From positions 1 to 64,000 of the forward strand of contig JAHIUX010000073.1 of NCBI GenBank assembly GCA_018816765.1: a stretch of 64,000 nt of DNA, given 5' to 3'. Under the pieces are notes generated by a model. It saw nothing but the letters and a program-made list of their open reading frames with translations. It was not told the origin of the DNA and did no database searches. This DNA comes from Bacteroidota bacterium (GTDB lineage: Bacteria > Bacteroidota > Bacteroidia > Bacteroidales > F082). A program made the translations under genes and the position numbers. Position 1 is the stretch's first letter. Each line of letters begins with the position of its first letter. This document shows positions 43,927 through 52,557 of this stretch, one piece after another.

Positions 43927-44946
43927 ATGAGTACAAACGCCTGCATCGAAGCCATAGCCACTTATCTGCCCGAAGCCGTGCTGACGAATGATATATTGCA
44001 GCAGGCTTTTCCGGATCTGAAAATCAAGGAACTCACACGGCTTACGGGTGTTGTGCAGCGCCACATTGCTGCCCCGGGCGAAACGGCCGGCGATATGGCG
44101 TTCAGGGCAGCCGAAAAACTCTTCGTTCAACATCCGGAGTACCGAAAACAGGTCGATTTCATCATCTTCTGCTCAGCCGGCCGCGATTACCTCACTCCAG
44201 CAACAGCCTGCGTGCTGCAGCACCGGCTTCAGCTGAGCGAGTCGGTGGGTGCATTTGATTTCAACCAGGGTTGTACAGGTTATCTGTATGGTCTCAGCAT
44301 GGCAAAAGGCCTCATTGCCACGGGTGTTGCCCGCAAGGCGCTGCTACTCACCTCCGAAGCCATCACCAGCACCATCCATCCGCTCGACAAAAGCAACAGG
44401 GCCATCTTCGGCGACGGAGCCACCGCAAGCCTGATCGCTGCCACAGACCGGCCGGATGCCGGAATCGGTGAGTTTGTGTTTGGTACCGATGGTTCCCATC
44501 ACGAAGATATTATTGTGCGCCACGGCGGAGAACGCTTTCCGCTGCCGGAATCGGCCGAAGCCGACTTTCTTGATGCCTTCGGGAATGTCAGAAACCATGC
44601 CCGTTTTTTTATGAACGGCTCAGCCGTGTTCCAGTTCTCAGTCGGAAAAGCACCTGTGCTGGTGCAACAGGTACTCGAAAAAAACAAACTTCACATGAAC
44701 GATGTGGATTTGTTTGTGTTTCACCAGGCTAACCAGGTCATCCTCGAGACCATTGGAAAAAAACTCAGGCTGGTGCCTGCAAAAAACCACATCTGCCTTG
44801 CACAAACGGGCAATACGGTGGCCTCAACCATCCCATTTGCCATCGAAGATGCCTTGCTCAAGAAGAAAATAGACCAGGGGAGCCGCCTGCTGCTGGGTGG
44901 ATTTGGTGTGGGATTTTCATGGGGAGGAACCATTGTCAGGCTTTAA
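43927..44946 (+). CDS. 3-oxoacyl-ACP synthase III-type enzyme
   Basis: A 339-residue thiolase-fold condensing enzyme. The catalytic Cys is in FNQGCTGYLYGLSMAKGLI, His in FVFHQANQVIL and Asn in AQTGNTVASTIPFAI, giving the Cys-His-Asn set of FabH/KAS III. Conserved FGDGATASLI and the C-terminal LLLGGFGVGFSWGG also fit. It joins an acyl-CoA to malonyl-ACP. It starts 3 bp after the TMTC-like gene rather than lying in a fatty-acid operon. It may therefore serve a specialised lipid or the housekeeping fabH role; other fabH copies outside the window cannot be excluded. Confidence 0.9.
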   Translation: MSTNACIEAIATYLPEAVLTNDILQQAFPDLKIKELTRLTGVVQRHIAAPGETAGDMAFRAAEKLFVQHPEYRKQVDFIIFCSAGRDYLTPATACVLQHRLQLSESVGAFDFNQGCTGYLYGLSMAKGLIATGVARKALLLTSEAITSTIHPLDKSNRAIFGDGATASLIAATDRPDAGIGEFVFGTDGSHHEDIIVRHGGERFPLPESAEADFLDAFGNVRNHARFFMNGSAVFQFSVGKAPVLVQQVLEKNKLHMNDVDLFVFHQANQVILETIGKKLRLVPAKNHICLAQTGNTVASTIPFAIEDALLKKKIDQGSRLLLGGFGVGFSWGGTIVRL

Positions 44947-45171
44947 GTGGCCCTACCAATTTTTTTTGTCAACTGCTTTTTACTATAAACTTTGGCATGG
45001 TAATTGAAATTATTAGGCTACATAAGCACAAAATCCACTTGTTTTTCAATTAATTGACACCTTCTGACAGCAATTAGGTCGTTTTTCAGGAAAAAAGTCG
45101 GATATTTGCAAATTGTTTTGTTCAGGCCTTGATTTTGAACCTTTTTATTAACAAGATAACACAAAATTACC

Positions 45172-46041
45172 ATGAAAAAAATGCTTGCTGTTGTAATGAT
45201 TTTTGCCACCATCGTTGGTGCTTCATCATGTACAAAGAAATACAAAGAGGAAGTTGCTCGCCTCAACAGCCAGAAGGACAGCCTTATCGCGCTTTCCATT
45301 GAGAAAGACACTTTCACCATGACTTACGTCAGGGCTTTCAACGCAATTCAGTCGAACCTCGATTCGATTAAAGCCAAAGAAAGGCTGATCAACGAAATTA
45401 CCTCAGGAAAAATCGAAAACAAAGCCCAGCTCGAGGACAACATCAACAAGGATATTGATGCCATTTACGAACTGCTTGTTAGAAATCGCGAAATCGTTGA
45501 CAACCTGCGCGGACAGCTGCGTGGTTCATCAAACAAGAACAAAGACCTTGAAAAAATGGTGGCTAACCTCACCCTTCAGATTGAGGCCAAGGATGCTGAA
45601 ATTAACCAGCTGAAACTGGAACTGGCCAACAAGAACCTCACCATCAGCGATCTGGAAGCCAGTCTGGCTGAAATGGCTGCTAAAAACAAAGACCGTCAGG
45701 CAACCATCGATGCCCAGATCAAGGCCCTGAACCAGGTGTGGTACATCATTGGCTCGAAGAAAAACCTTCAGGAGATGAAGATCATCACCAAAGAAGGGGG
45801 TATCGTAGGCATTGGAAAGAGCAGAAAAGTAAGCGAGAATTTCGACAAATCGCTCTTCACACAGGCCGACCTGCGTGAGTTGTCATCGCTGAGCCTGATG
45901 AGCAAAAAAGCCAAGGTGCTTACTGTTCATCCTGCCGGAAGCTATGAAATCGTTGGCTATAAATCCGCCGACAGCCTGGTCATCAAACATGCCGATGACT
46001 TCTGGAGCGCTTCGAAATACCTGGTTATTATGGTTGACTAA
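45172..46041 (+). CDS. Coiled-coil lipoprotein, Cbp1-like
   Basis: The 289-residue protein has a lipoprotein-type signal with Cys20 (IVGASSCTKKYKEE). A long heptad-rich helix follows (about 22-185; LEKMVANLTLQIEAKDAEINQLKLELAN is its clearest part), then a globular C-terminal part starting NQVWYIIGSKKNLQEMKIITKEGG and ending with VHPAGSYEIVGYK. I recall this layout from a widespread Bacteroidota family, some members of which are named Cbp1-like collagen-binding adhesins; that name may not reflect function here. It is probably anchored in the membrane facing the periplasm or surface. A strong terminator follows. Confidence 0.75.
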   Translation: MKKMLAVVMIFATIVGASSCTKKYKEEVARLNSQKDSLIALSIEKDTFTMTYVRAFNAIQSNLDSIKAKERLINEITSGKIENKAQLEDNINKDIDAIYELLVRNREIVDNLRGQLRGSSNKNKDLEKMVANLTLQIEAKDAEINQLKLELANKNLTISDLEASLAEMAAKNKDRQATIDAQIKALNQVWYIIGSKKNLQEMKIITKEGGIVGIGKSRKVSENFDKSLFTQADLRELSSLSLMSKKAKVLTVHPAGSYEIVGYKSADSLVIKHADDFWSASKYLVIMVD

Positions 46042-46067
46042 GGTCAAAAAAAAAAATCTTTGTGCAG

Positions 46068-46099
46068 AGGCTGCCCCAAAAGGGTAGCCTTTGTTTTTT
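46068..46099 (+). terminator. Intrinsic terminator after coiled-coil lipoprotein
   Basis: AGGCTGCCC (46068-46076) pairs with GGGTAGCCT (46082-46090) with one G-U pair and a short loop, followed by a T-rich tract. Confidence 0.87.
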
Positions 46100-46499
46100 A
46101 ACGCTTCTCAAGGGTTAATTCGGCCTACCCTCCAAAGGTTTCACCACCAAACACGGCATTCATCACCAAGGCGCTTCCAACATCCGTCTTATGATTGAAA
46201 ACGATCGGCTATCCGTTGTCCTTGTCCTTTTCGCTTGTTCGAAAAGGAGAAAAGGAAGGAACACAAACATCTGATTTTGCTATTGCCCGCCATGATTCAA
46301 ATGAAGTCTTATTTCACAAACGTCTGAAATAACATTGTCAGCTAAACCCCGCTCTGGCAGTTCATGGAAGCCGGGATGCGGCCTCCTCGAACAAACATTT
46401 TTCACCCGGACGCGCAGTTTCCAAACAGATTTGTACATTTATCCCGAATTTGAACCGGCTCCACAAGCCCCTTCCGATTCAGGTATAACCAGCAATCGC
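46100..46499. other. Spacer without recognised gene
   Basis: No RNA, repeat or promoter of clear type is seen in these 400 bases. The SDR frame is open from 46335, but that extension has no family match. Confidence 0.5.
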
Positions 46500-47294
46500 A
46501 TGCAACTCACACACAAAGTCGTCTGGATTACCGGCGCCACCTCGGGCATAGGCGAAGCCATGTTCAAGGCCTGTTGTGACGAAAAAGCCCGGCTGATTAT
46601 CTCGGGCCGAAACGCGGACAAGCTCAGGCTACTGCAGACCGAAGCCCGCACAAAAGGACTGGAATGCGCCGTTTTCCCTTTCGAACTGACTGATCCCGAA
46701 GGCATCGCGAAAAGCTGCCAGGAAGTACTCCGCCAGTTCGATCGCATCGATGTGCTCGTCCACAATGGCGGAGTCAGTCAGCGTGCGCTGGCCACCGAAG
46801 CACCCATCGCACTTGACCGTCACATTATGGAAACAAATTTCTTTGGCGCCGTTGCCATCACCAAGGCCATCCTGCCACGCATGGTGGCACAGGGCGGAGG
46901 TAAGCTTGTGGTGATCAGCAGCATTGTGGGCAAATTCGGCTTCCCGCTGCGTTCGGCATATGCCGCCTCAAAACATGCCCTGCAGGGATTCTTCGACAGC
47001 CTCCGGGCCGAGATGGTGCGCGAGAACGTGTCTGTGCTGATGGTGTGCCCGGGAAAAATAGCCACCAATATCTCAAAAAACGCCCTTACAAAAGACGGAA
47101 CTGCCTATAATATTTCCGACAAAGGACATATCAACGGCATGACGGCTGACCGCTGTGCCCAAATTATCGTAAAGGCCATCAGGAAAGAAAAAAAAGAAAT
47201 TTTTGTTGGCGGAAAGGAAGTGCTGATGGTCTATATCAAGCGATTCATTCCCGGCCTGTTCTTTAAAATTGTTTCAAAAGTGAACCCGACTTAG
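46500..47294 (+). CDS. Short-chain dehydrogenase/reductase
   Basis: A 264-residue classical SDR. The dinucleotide motif TGATSGIG is near residue 11, the NNAG position reads VHNGGV, the catalytic Ser is in VVISSIVGKFG, and Tyr and Lys are in SAYAASKHALQGFF. The long C-terminal part and the phrase LMVCPGKIATNISKNAL resemble DHRS7-like enzymes. The ATG at 46500 is chosen because it places the nucleotide-binding strand (HKVVWITGA) at the normal distance from the N-terminus; 55 upstream codons have no similarity to the family. It oxidises or reduces a hydroxyl/keto substrate that cannot be told. The VOC gene follows by 31 bp. Confidence 0.88.
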   Translation: MQLTHKVVWITGATSGIGEAMFKACCDEKARLIISGRNADKLRLLQTEARTKGLECAVFPFELTDPEGIAKSCQEVLRQFDRIDVLVHNGGVSQRALATEAPIALDRHIMETNFFGAVAITKAILPRMVAQGGGKLVVISSIVGKFGFPLRSAYAASKHALQGFFDSLRAEMVRENVSVLMVCPGKIATNISKNALTKDGTAYNISDKGHINGMTADRCAQIIVKAIRKEKKEIFVGGKEVLMVYIKRFIPGLFFKIVSKVNPT

Positions 47295-47325
47295 TACCTT
47301 AGCCAATAATTACAGCTCAGCACAT

Positions 47326-48384
47326 ATGCAAAAAGTGATTACCGGAATTCAACAGGTTGGTGTAGGTGTAGCCAATATTCACGAGGCTTTTGCCTGGTAT
47401 CGGAAGCATTTTGGCATGGACATCAAGATCTTCGACGATGAGTCGACTGCAGAGCTCATGCTTCCGCACACCGATGGCATGCCCCGCATCAGGCACGCCA
47501 TACTGGCCATGAACCTTCAGGGAGGCGGCGGTTTCGAAATCTGGCAACATAAGGGCTTTGAACCCAAAGATGCCAAGTTCGAGCTGTTGCTGGGCGACCT
47601 GGGTATCTACATCACCAAGCTGAAGTCGTCAGATATCCATGAAACCTACCGCACCTACCTCGAAAAAGGACTAAATATCCTTGGCGAGATGCAGCAGGAT
47701 CCTGCCGGTAATGCCCACTTCTTTGTGAAAGACCCTTTCAACAATATCTTTCAGGTGATCGAAGAAAAGACCATCTTCAAGCCGCAGAAATCGGCCAATG
47801 GCGGCATCTGTGGCTGTACCATCGGCGTGTCGGATATCGACAGGTCGATGAAGCTGTATGCCGGCATTTTGGGTTACAATGCCGTTGTTTACGACAAGCA
47901 CGAAGTCTTTGGCGACCTCGCCGAACTGCCCGCAGGGAATATGTCATGCCGCAGGGTGCTGCTCAAGCATTCAAAAATCAGGATCGGCCCCTTCAGCGCC
48001 CTTTACGGACCTACACAGATCGAGCTCGTGCAGGTAGAGGGCCGCAAGCCACAGCGAATATTCGAAAACCGCATCTGGGGCGAAAAAGGATTTATCCACC
48101 TCTGTTTCGACATCGTAGGCATGGATGCCCTGCGCAAGGAATGCCTCGAAAACGGCTATCCCTTCACCGTCGACAGCAGCAACAGCTTCGATATGGGTGA
48201 AGCCGCAGGACATTTTTCCTATATCGAAGATCCTGACGGAACCCTGATTGAGTTTGTTGAAACGCACCGCGTGCCCATTATTAAAAAGCTGGGCTGGTAT
48301 ATCAACCTCAAAGACCGGAAAACAGTGAAAAGGCTGCCCAACTGGATGGTGAGCACACTGGCCTGGAAACGGGTGAAAGACTAA
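47326..48384 (+). CDS. Two-domain VOC (glyoxalase-like) protein
   Basis: The 352-residue protein has two vicinal-oxygen-chelate domains. The first (about 5-145) starts ITGIQQVGVGVANIHEAFAWYRKHFG and the second (about 160-312) starts GCTIGVSDIDRSMKLYAGILGYN and contains GFIHLCFDIVG and GTLIEFVETHR, where His and Glu are likely metal ligands. The C-terminal tail is basic. Length and two-domain build recall 4-hydroxyphenylpyruvate dioxygenase, but its characteristic C-terminal motifs are not evident, so only the superfamily is called. It may act on the same pathway as the adjacent SDR. Confidence 0.75.
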   Translation: MQKVITGIQQVGVGVANIHEAFAWYRKHFGMDIKIFDDESTAELMLPHTDGMPRIRHAILAMNLQGGGGFEIWQHKGFEPKDAKFELLLGDLGIYITKLKSSDIHETYRTYLEKGLNILGEMQQDPAGNAHFFVKDPFNNIFQVIEEKTIFKPQKSANGGICGCTIGVSDIDRSMKLYAGILGYNAVVYDKHEVFGDLAELPAGNMSCRRVLLKHSKIRIGPFSALYGPTQIELVQVEGRKPQRIFENRIWGEKGFIHLCFDIVGMDALRKECLENGYPFTVDSSNSFDMGEAAGHFSYIEDPDGTLIEFVETHRVPIIKKLGWYINLKDRKTVKRLPNWMVSTLAWKRVKD

Positions 48385-48571
48385 CCAATTCCTTGCTTTT
48401 TTTAGCTGTTACATATGATGCAGGCCCGTGGCGGTTTGTTGCAGGGTTGTGGACTGCTGCACGCGGTCCTTTTCCGACGATTTTTTCAATTGAATGGCTT
48501 GGCATCCTGAAATAATTCGCTACCTTTCGGGCACCAAATCCTATAACACCGGATCAATACAAAGCCCGCAG

Positions 48572-49225
48572 ATGAAAGCCCTTACCTTAATCAGCAAATT
48601 ACTGCCCCTTGTGCTGTTGCTCAGCCTGGTGTCGTGCAGCCAGAAACCCGCCGCCTTCGATTACGGCAAGGTTGAAAACGGCGTTTACCTCAATTCCTAT
48701 TTCGATTTTTCGATGCAGATGCCCGAAGGATGGGCAGTGCAGTCACGTGACCAGATGGAAAACATCGCGAATACCGGAAAAAAAATGCTTTCTGGCAGCG
48801 ACACCAACCTCGAAGCCGTCCTGAGCGCTGCCGAGGTGAATGTGGCCAACCTGCTTGCCGTATTCGAAAAGGAGATGGGCTCGCCGGTAGAATACAACCC
48901 AAACATCATGATTGTGGCCGAAAACCTGCAACATGCGCCCGGCATTAAAAGTGGCTTCGATTACCTGTATCAGTCGCGGAAGCTGCTTATGCAGGGTCAG
49001 TTTCAATACGATTACCTCTCGGAAAACTTCGAATTGGTCGAATTTGATGGCGTTGAGTTTTACCGCATGGACGCAAGGGTGAACTTCACCGACCTCGAAA
49101 TCAAGCAGCACTATTATGCCACCGTTCGCAACGGCTTTAGCTTCAATGTGATTATTTCCTATGTGAGCGATGCCCAAAAAACCGTGCTTTTCGAATCACT
49201 CGGAAGCATGAGGTTCGGGAAATAA
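48572..49225 (+). CDS. Periplasmic lipoprotein, unknown
   Basis: A 217-residue lipoprotein with signal MKALTLISKLLPLVLLLSLV and lipobox Cys22 (LVSCSQKP). The mature part reads YLNSYFDFSMQMPEGWAV, then a long region, then FNVIISYVSDAQKTVLFESLGSMRF. This pattern of a soluble surface-facing beta sheet with one helix resembles PsbP/DcrB-like folds. The start at 48572 is preferred since it begins the signal; the frame is open from 48494. No partner gene is clear. Function unknown. Confidence 0.65.
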   Translation: MKALTLISKLLPLVLLLSLVSCSQKPAAFDYGKVENGVYLNSYFDFSMQMPEGWAVQSRDQMENIANTGKKMLSGSDTNLEAVLSAAEVNVANLLAVFEKEMGSPVEYNPNIMIVAENLQHAPGIKSGFDYLYQSRKLLMQGQFQYDYLSENFELVEFDGVEFYRMDARVNFTDLEIKQHYYATVRNGFSFNVIISYVSDAQKTVLFESLGSMRFGK

Positions 49226-49362
49226 ACCCGGCAAACGCCAGGATAGAATTGATAATAAACACCATTGGCAAATTGCAATAACACAGCCTGATCAATGTGA
49301 TGAATCATTACTTTGCTGCAAGTTATCTATCGTAAACTGCTTAACCCATTAACACATTTTCC

Positions 49363-49875
49363 ATGAAAAAAACCACCATGCTCATCGCGATGATCCTGAT
49401 TGCATCATCTGGCTACAGCCAAAATTTTGTGCCTCGGACCGGAGGTCATTGCTTCACTATGGACATCCCCGATTATATGAGCAAGTCGTATGATTTGAAC
49501 GATGTGGCTTCACTGCAATACCAGAACAAGGTGAAGGAAGCCTATGTGATTGCCATCGTCGATGAAAAGGACCAGCTTGAAAACCTGGGGATGAAGTTTC
49601 AAAATGCCAGTGAATTTCTGACTTTCTTCCTGAAAAATTACCCTCCGGATGTTTCTGAAAAACAAGTTTCAGAACCAGTTGCATTTGAGTCCAATGGTAC
49701 AGGATTCGCACAAGCTGAACTCACCTGGACCGATGAAGACGCCTCTTTTTATATGTTGGTATGCTGTGCAGAGACTCAAGGTCATTTTTACAAAATCCTG
49801 TGCTGGACCCTGGCCGGGTACAAAGATTTGTTAAAGGATGATTTTCAAAAGATTGCACGTTCGTTAAAAGAATAG
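49363..49875 (+). CDS. Small secreted protein, unknown
   Basis: The 170-residue product has a signal peptide (MKKTTMLIAMILIASSGYSQ) and a single domain with FTMDIPDYMSKSYDLNDVASLQY, VIAIVDEKDQLENLGMKF and FYKILCWTLAGYKDLLKDDFQKIARSL. It resembles the preceding lipoprotein in outline (a PsbP-like fold with a terminal helix), so the two may be distant relatives, but I cannot align them firmly. It converges with the gene at 49948. Confidence 0.6.
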   Translation: MKKTTMLIAMILIASSGYSQNFVPRTGGHCFTMDIPDYMSKSYDLNDVASLQYQNKVKEAYVIAIVDEKDQLENLGMKFQNASEFLTFFLKNYPPDVSEKQVSEPVAFESNGTGFAQAELTWTDEDASFYMLVCCAETQGHFYKILCWTLAGYKDLLKDDFQKIARSLKE

Positions 49876-49947
49876 AATTTGATTGACGTGGTTTTTCCTT
49901 GCAAACCTTTATGCGCCAATTGGGCGCAAATTTCAGTTGCAAAGCAA

Positions 49948-50349
49948 TTATTGATATTCCGCCGCGATGGTGTATATCCTGAGCGTATGCCCATCCACCG
50001 ACAACAGCTTCCAACGGTAATCGGCACTGCCACCCCAATAAGGCACCGAAATATCCACGATGGAATCGGTCAGCGTCCAGTTGCCGGTATAGTTGGCGTA
50101 AGTGATGGGTGGGGTTCCGCACCAGCCCGCATTTTTGCGCTCAATAAACTGCTGATCCGACTGAAAAACAATGCCATAACCATCATCAGGTAAGGTTTGT
50201 GCCCGGGTGAAAGTTACCAGGCTGTCGGCATACACCGGCCCTACCCAGCATCCGAGCAGGTAATTGTTTTTGTCGGAAACGATACTGTCCGATTTCCGGC
50301 AGGCTGCAGCCAGCAATAGCAGCAGCAACAAGGTGAACATGTGTTTCAT
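49948..50349 (-). CDS. Small lipocalin-like lipoprotein
   Basis: A 133-residue lipoprotein (MKHMFTLLLLLLLAAAC, lipobox Cys17) whose mature part begins with NYLLGCWVGPVYADSLVTF and includes ANYTGNWTLTDSIVDISVPYWGGSADYRWKLLSVDGHTLRI. A GCW/GxW start and alternating strands are typical of lipocalin-like proteins of Bacteroidota. The ligand is unknown. It is a single gene facing the secreted protein gene at 49363. Confidence 0.62.
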   Translation of the reverse strand: MKHMFTLLLLLLLAAACRKSDSIVSDKNNYLLGCWVGPVYADSLVTFTRAQTLPDDGYGIVFQSDQQFIERKNAGWCGTPPITYANYTGNWTLTDSIVDISVPYWGGSADYRWKLLSVDGHTLRIYTIAAEYQ

Positions 50350-50462
50350 GGATAGTCTCTTTGCCCCTTAGATGAAGTCCGGCTCCGATAGGTTGCTTTG
50401 CCGGCAACAATTAAGCTGTAAACGATTCCATCAAAAAAGAATTTCTTTGCTGTGGATTGTGG

Positions 50463-51236
50463 CTATTTGAAATCAGCGATGTTGTAGCACACTTCTTTGA
50501 AGGTAAATTCGCCGTAGCAGAAATCGCCGTCAGGCCTATGATAGATGAGCTTTGCCTCAGAGGCTATCCTGATGCCGTCATACAATGTGTAACCACCAAT
50601 CGGTGTCGACCAGGGATAGTTGTGGTAGGTTTTCCCGTCGGTGGTCTCGAAGCGGTCGTTGCTGATAAAATTAACCAGGTCGCCGGCCTCATCGAAACAG
50701 AGTGTGGCACCAATGGTGATGTGTCCGTTGGTAAAGCTGGCCTTCGCCGAAGTGTTGTCGATGGCTTCCCAGCGGATGTTTTTGTCGAGCAGGGTGGCAG
50801 GCGCCATGCAGCACATATCGTTGAATACTGTTACTGTCTCGCCCTGGTCCATTTCCTTTCCGCGGGCATCGACAACCTTGAACAGGCCGGCCAGCCGGAT
50901 GACCATGGAGGCTTTCGCGTCCTTGTACATATGCAGTCCGGTAGCGGGAATACCCATTTTGCGTGCAGCAATGTAGAAGAGGCGCGTTGGCCGGTCGAAA
51001 AAGTTGTACTGCTCCGAACGGAAAACCATCCAGGCATCGGGTTTCGAGCGGATGCGGCCTTCGAATACAAGTCTTGCATTCAGGGGCCGTTCGCGGCCCA
51101 CCACGCCCATATTCTGCAGGTAGCGTCTCACCGGCGCGGGCAGTGCGAGCAGGTCTGCTTCAGTCACAATGCCGGGCGTCATTCCGCTGATGCGTGCCAG
51201 CCCGGCCCTTACTTCACGGATGTACTGCTTTTTCAT
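50463..51236 (-). CDS. DUF6544-like protein
   Basis: The 257-residue protein has no signal or membrane helix. It begins LARISGMTPGIVTEADLLALPAPVRRYLQNMGVVG and has MVFRSEQYNFFDRPTRLFYI, MVIRLAGLFKVVDARGKEMDQGETVTVFNDMCCMAPATLLD, and YPWSTPIGGYTLYDGIRIASEAKLIYH. I recognise this set as the conserved family of unknown function DUF6544 (from memory). Members of this family otherwise often carry membrane helices at their start. It appears to be a single gene. Confidence 0.7.
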   Translation of the reverse strand: MKKQYIREVRAGLARISGMTPGIVTEADLLALPAPVRRYLQNMGVVGRERPLNARLVFEGRIRSKPDAWMVFRSEQYNFFDRPTRLFYIAARKMGIPATGLHMYKDAKASMVIRLAGLFKVVDARGKEMDQGETVTVFNDMCCMAPATLLDKNIRWEAIDNTSAKASFTNGHITIGATLCFDEAGDLVNFISNDRFETTDGKTYHNYPWSTPIGGYTLYDGIRIASEAKLIYHRPDGDFCYGEFTFKEVCYNIADFK

Positions 51237-51338
51237 ATCGCTTCGCTTTTAATGATGCAGATACAAATGATTTTCATTGTTTTAGACACATAATGTGTTG
51301 TATACAAAACGATATGGCAAGGTTAATATTTTAATTGT

Positions 51339-51578
51339 TTACAAACTATTCTGCGGCTTTGATTTTATAAAATAATACATATTGTAAACCAGCATACTTA
51401 GAACGAATACTCCGGCTAAACTAAAAAGTGATATTGAAAACCAACAATAAAAGCCACAATAAAAGCTATTTTCTGCACCGCAAACACAGGAAAAAGAACC
51501 AACGATTATTAGCAATATAAAAATAGTGAAGAATAAAACCGATGCAATTAAGCCTGTTTTTAATAAAATCATTTTCAT
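51339..51578 (-). CDS. Small Cys-containing two-helix membrane protein
   Basis: A 79-residue protein with two membrane helices (about 7-28 and 46-70) joined by a short loop holding four Cys (SCVCGAENSFYCGFYCW). Its start codon is 131 bp from the divergent Crp/Fnr gene, and the GGTGATGTA boxes of that regulator lie between them. It may be a regulated target. The Cys cluster could bind metal or take part in redox. No family is recognised. Confidence 0.55.
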   Translation of the reverse strand: MKMILLKTGLIASVLFFTIFILLIIVGSFSCVCGAENSFYCGFYCWFSISLFSLAGVFVLSMLVYNMYYFIKSKPQNSL

Positions 51579-51634
51579 AGCTGTAGTTTTTTAATAAAGG
51601 TACAGCCAAAACAGCCGTTTTCAGGGTTTTTCAT

Positions 51635-51672
51635 GGTGATGTAACTTACTTTGATTTGGTGATGTACATCAC
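51635..51672. promoter_or_regulatory. Candidate Crp/Fnr operator
   Basis: GTGATGTACATCAC (51659-51672) is a perfect 14-bp palindrome. Its left arm GGTGATGTA also occurs alone at 51635-51643, 23 bp earlier. The palindrome lies exactly between the -33 and -7 boxes of the regulator gene, where binding would block RNA polymerase. The arm TGATG/CATCA resembles the FNR/CRP half-site family. Confidence 0.65.
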
Positions 51673-51686
51673 ATTTTGTATTTTTG
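51655..51686 (+). promoter_or_regulatory. Bacteroidota promoter of Crp/Fnr gene
   Basis: TTTG at 51655-51658 (-33) and TATTTTTG at 51679-51686 (-7, TAnnTTTG) are separated by 20 bp, the ideal spacing for the Bacteroidota primary sigma factor. The ATG follows 23 bp later. Confidence 0.75.
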
Positions 51687-51709
51687 AGAAATAACAATTC
51701 GTAAACAAT

Positions 51710-52402
51710 ATGACAGTAATTAATAAATATGATTGCGTACTTTGCAAGGACAAATCATGCGCTGTTGCTATTCTCACTCCTGATGAGCTTAAATTACTTA
51801 CAGGTAACTGCTCTGAAGTTGAACTAAAAAGAGGCGATACAATATTCAAAGCCGGATCATTGACAACACATATTGTTTACCTCAAAACCGGACTAGTTAA
51901 AGAATCATTGATAGGCAGCAATAAAAAGGAGCAAATTATTCAATTGATAAAAGCACATTCTTATTTGGGGCTTTCCTCAATGCTTGGTTATAAAACCAAT
52001 CATTATTCATACAAGGCATTGGAAGATTTAAGGGTTTGTTATATTGATTCAACTGTGTTTAAGCAGCTTGTTCAATCGAATGGGAAATTCGCGTTTGAAA
52101 TTCTTGTGTCTGTAAGCAGGGAAAATCTTAATAATTATCATCGCTGTGTAAACAAAAGCCTGAAACAAATGTATGGAAGGTTTGCAGATGCGATGTTGTA
52201 TTTTTCACAAGTTATTTATGAAAGCAATACCTTTGATTTGCCCATTACGCAAAATGATTTGGCAGCACTGACTGCAACCACGAGAGAAAGCATAACAAGA
52301 ACGTTCACAAAATTCAAGAACGAGGGAATTATTGAACTTAACGGAAAAACAATTACTATTCTTAAAATGGATTTGCTTGAAAATATCAGCAAAACAGGAT
52401 AG
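51710..52402 (+). CDS. Crp/Fnr-family transcription regulator
   Basis: A 230-residue regulator with an N-terminal Cys set (YDCVLCKDKSC, residues about 6-14), a cNMP-type jelly roll (about 20-140, GDTIFKAGSLTTHIVYLKTGLVK) and a C-terminal winged helix (about 150-225) with the recognition helix in ALTATTRESITRTFTKFKNEGII. The N-terminal cysteines could hold an Fe-S cluster as in FNR, but only three are near each other, so this is uncertain. The gene is more AT-rich than average. Its own promoter carries a palindrome that it probably binds. Confidence 0.88.
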   Translation: MTVINKYDCVLCKDKSCAVAILTPDELKLLTGNCSEVELKRGDTIFKAGSLTTHIVYLKTGLVKESLIGSNKKEQIIQLIKAHSYLGLSSMLGYKTNHYSYKALEDLRVCYIDSTVFKQLVQSNGKFAFEILVSVSRENLNNYHRCVNKSLKQMYGRFADAMLYFSQVIYESNTFDLPITQNDLAALTATTRESITRTFTKFKNEGIIELNGKTITILKMDLLENISKTG

Positions 52403-52557
52403 TAATGATGTCAGCAAGATATTATGGCCGCAATATTTCTATTATCATGCGTCCTGCCTCTGTTTTAATATCACTGGTTTTTGACTGAACCCGCGGTGTG
52501 AAACAATCACCTGGCATTAAACAGGTTACGATTTCTATCACAATGATAATGATTTAA

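Noticed and set aside
47326-48384. 4-hydroxyphenylpyruvate dioxygenase
   Set aside because: Length and two VOC domains fit, but the typical C-terminal motif and third metal ligand context are not evident.
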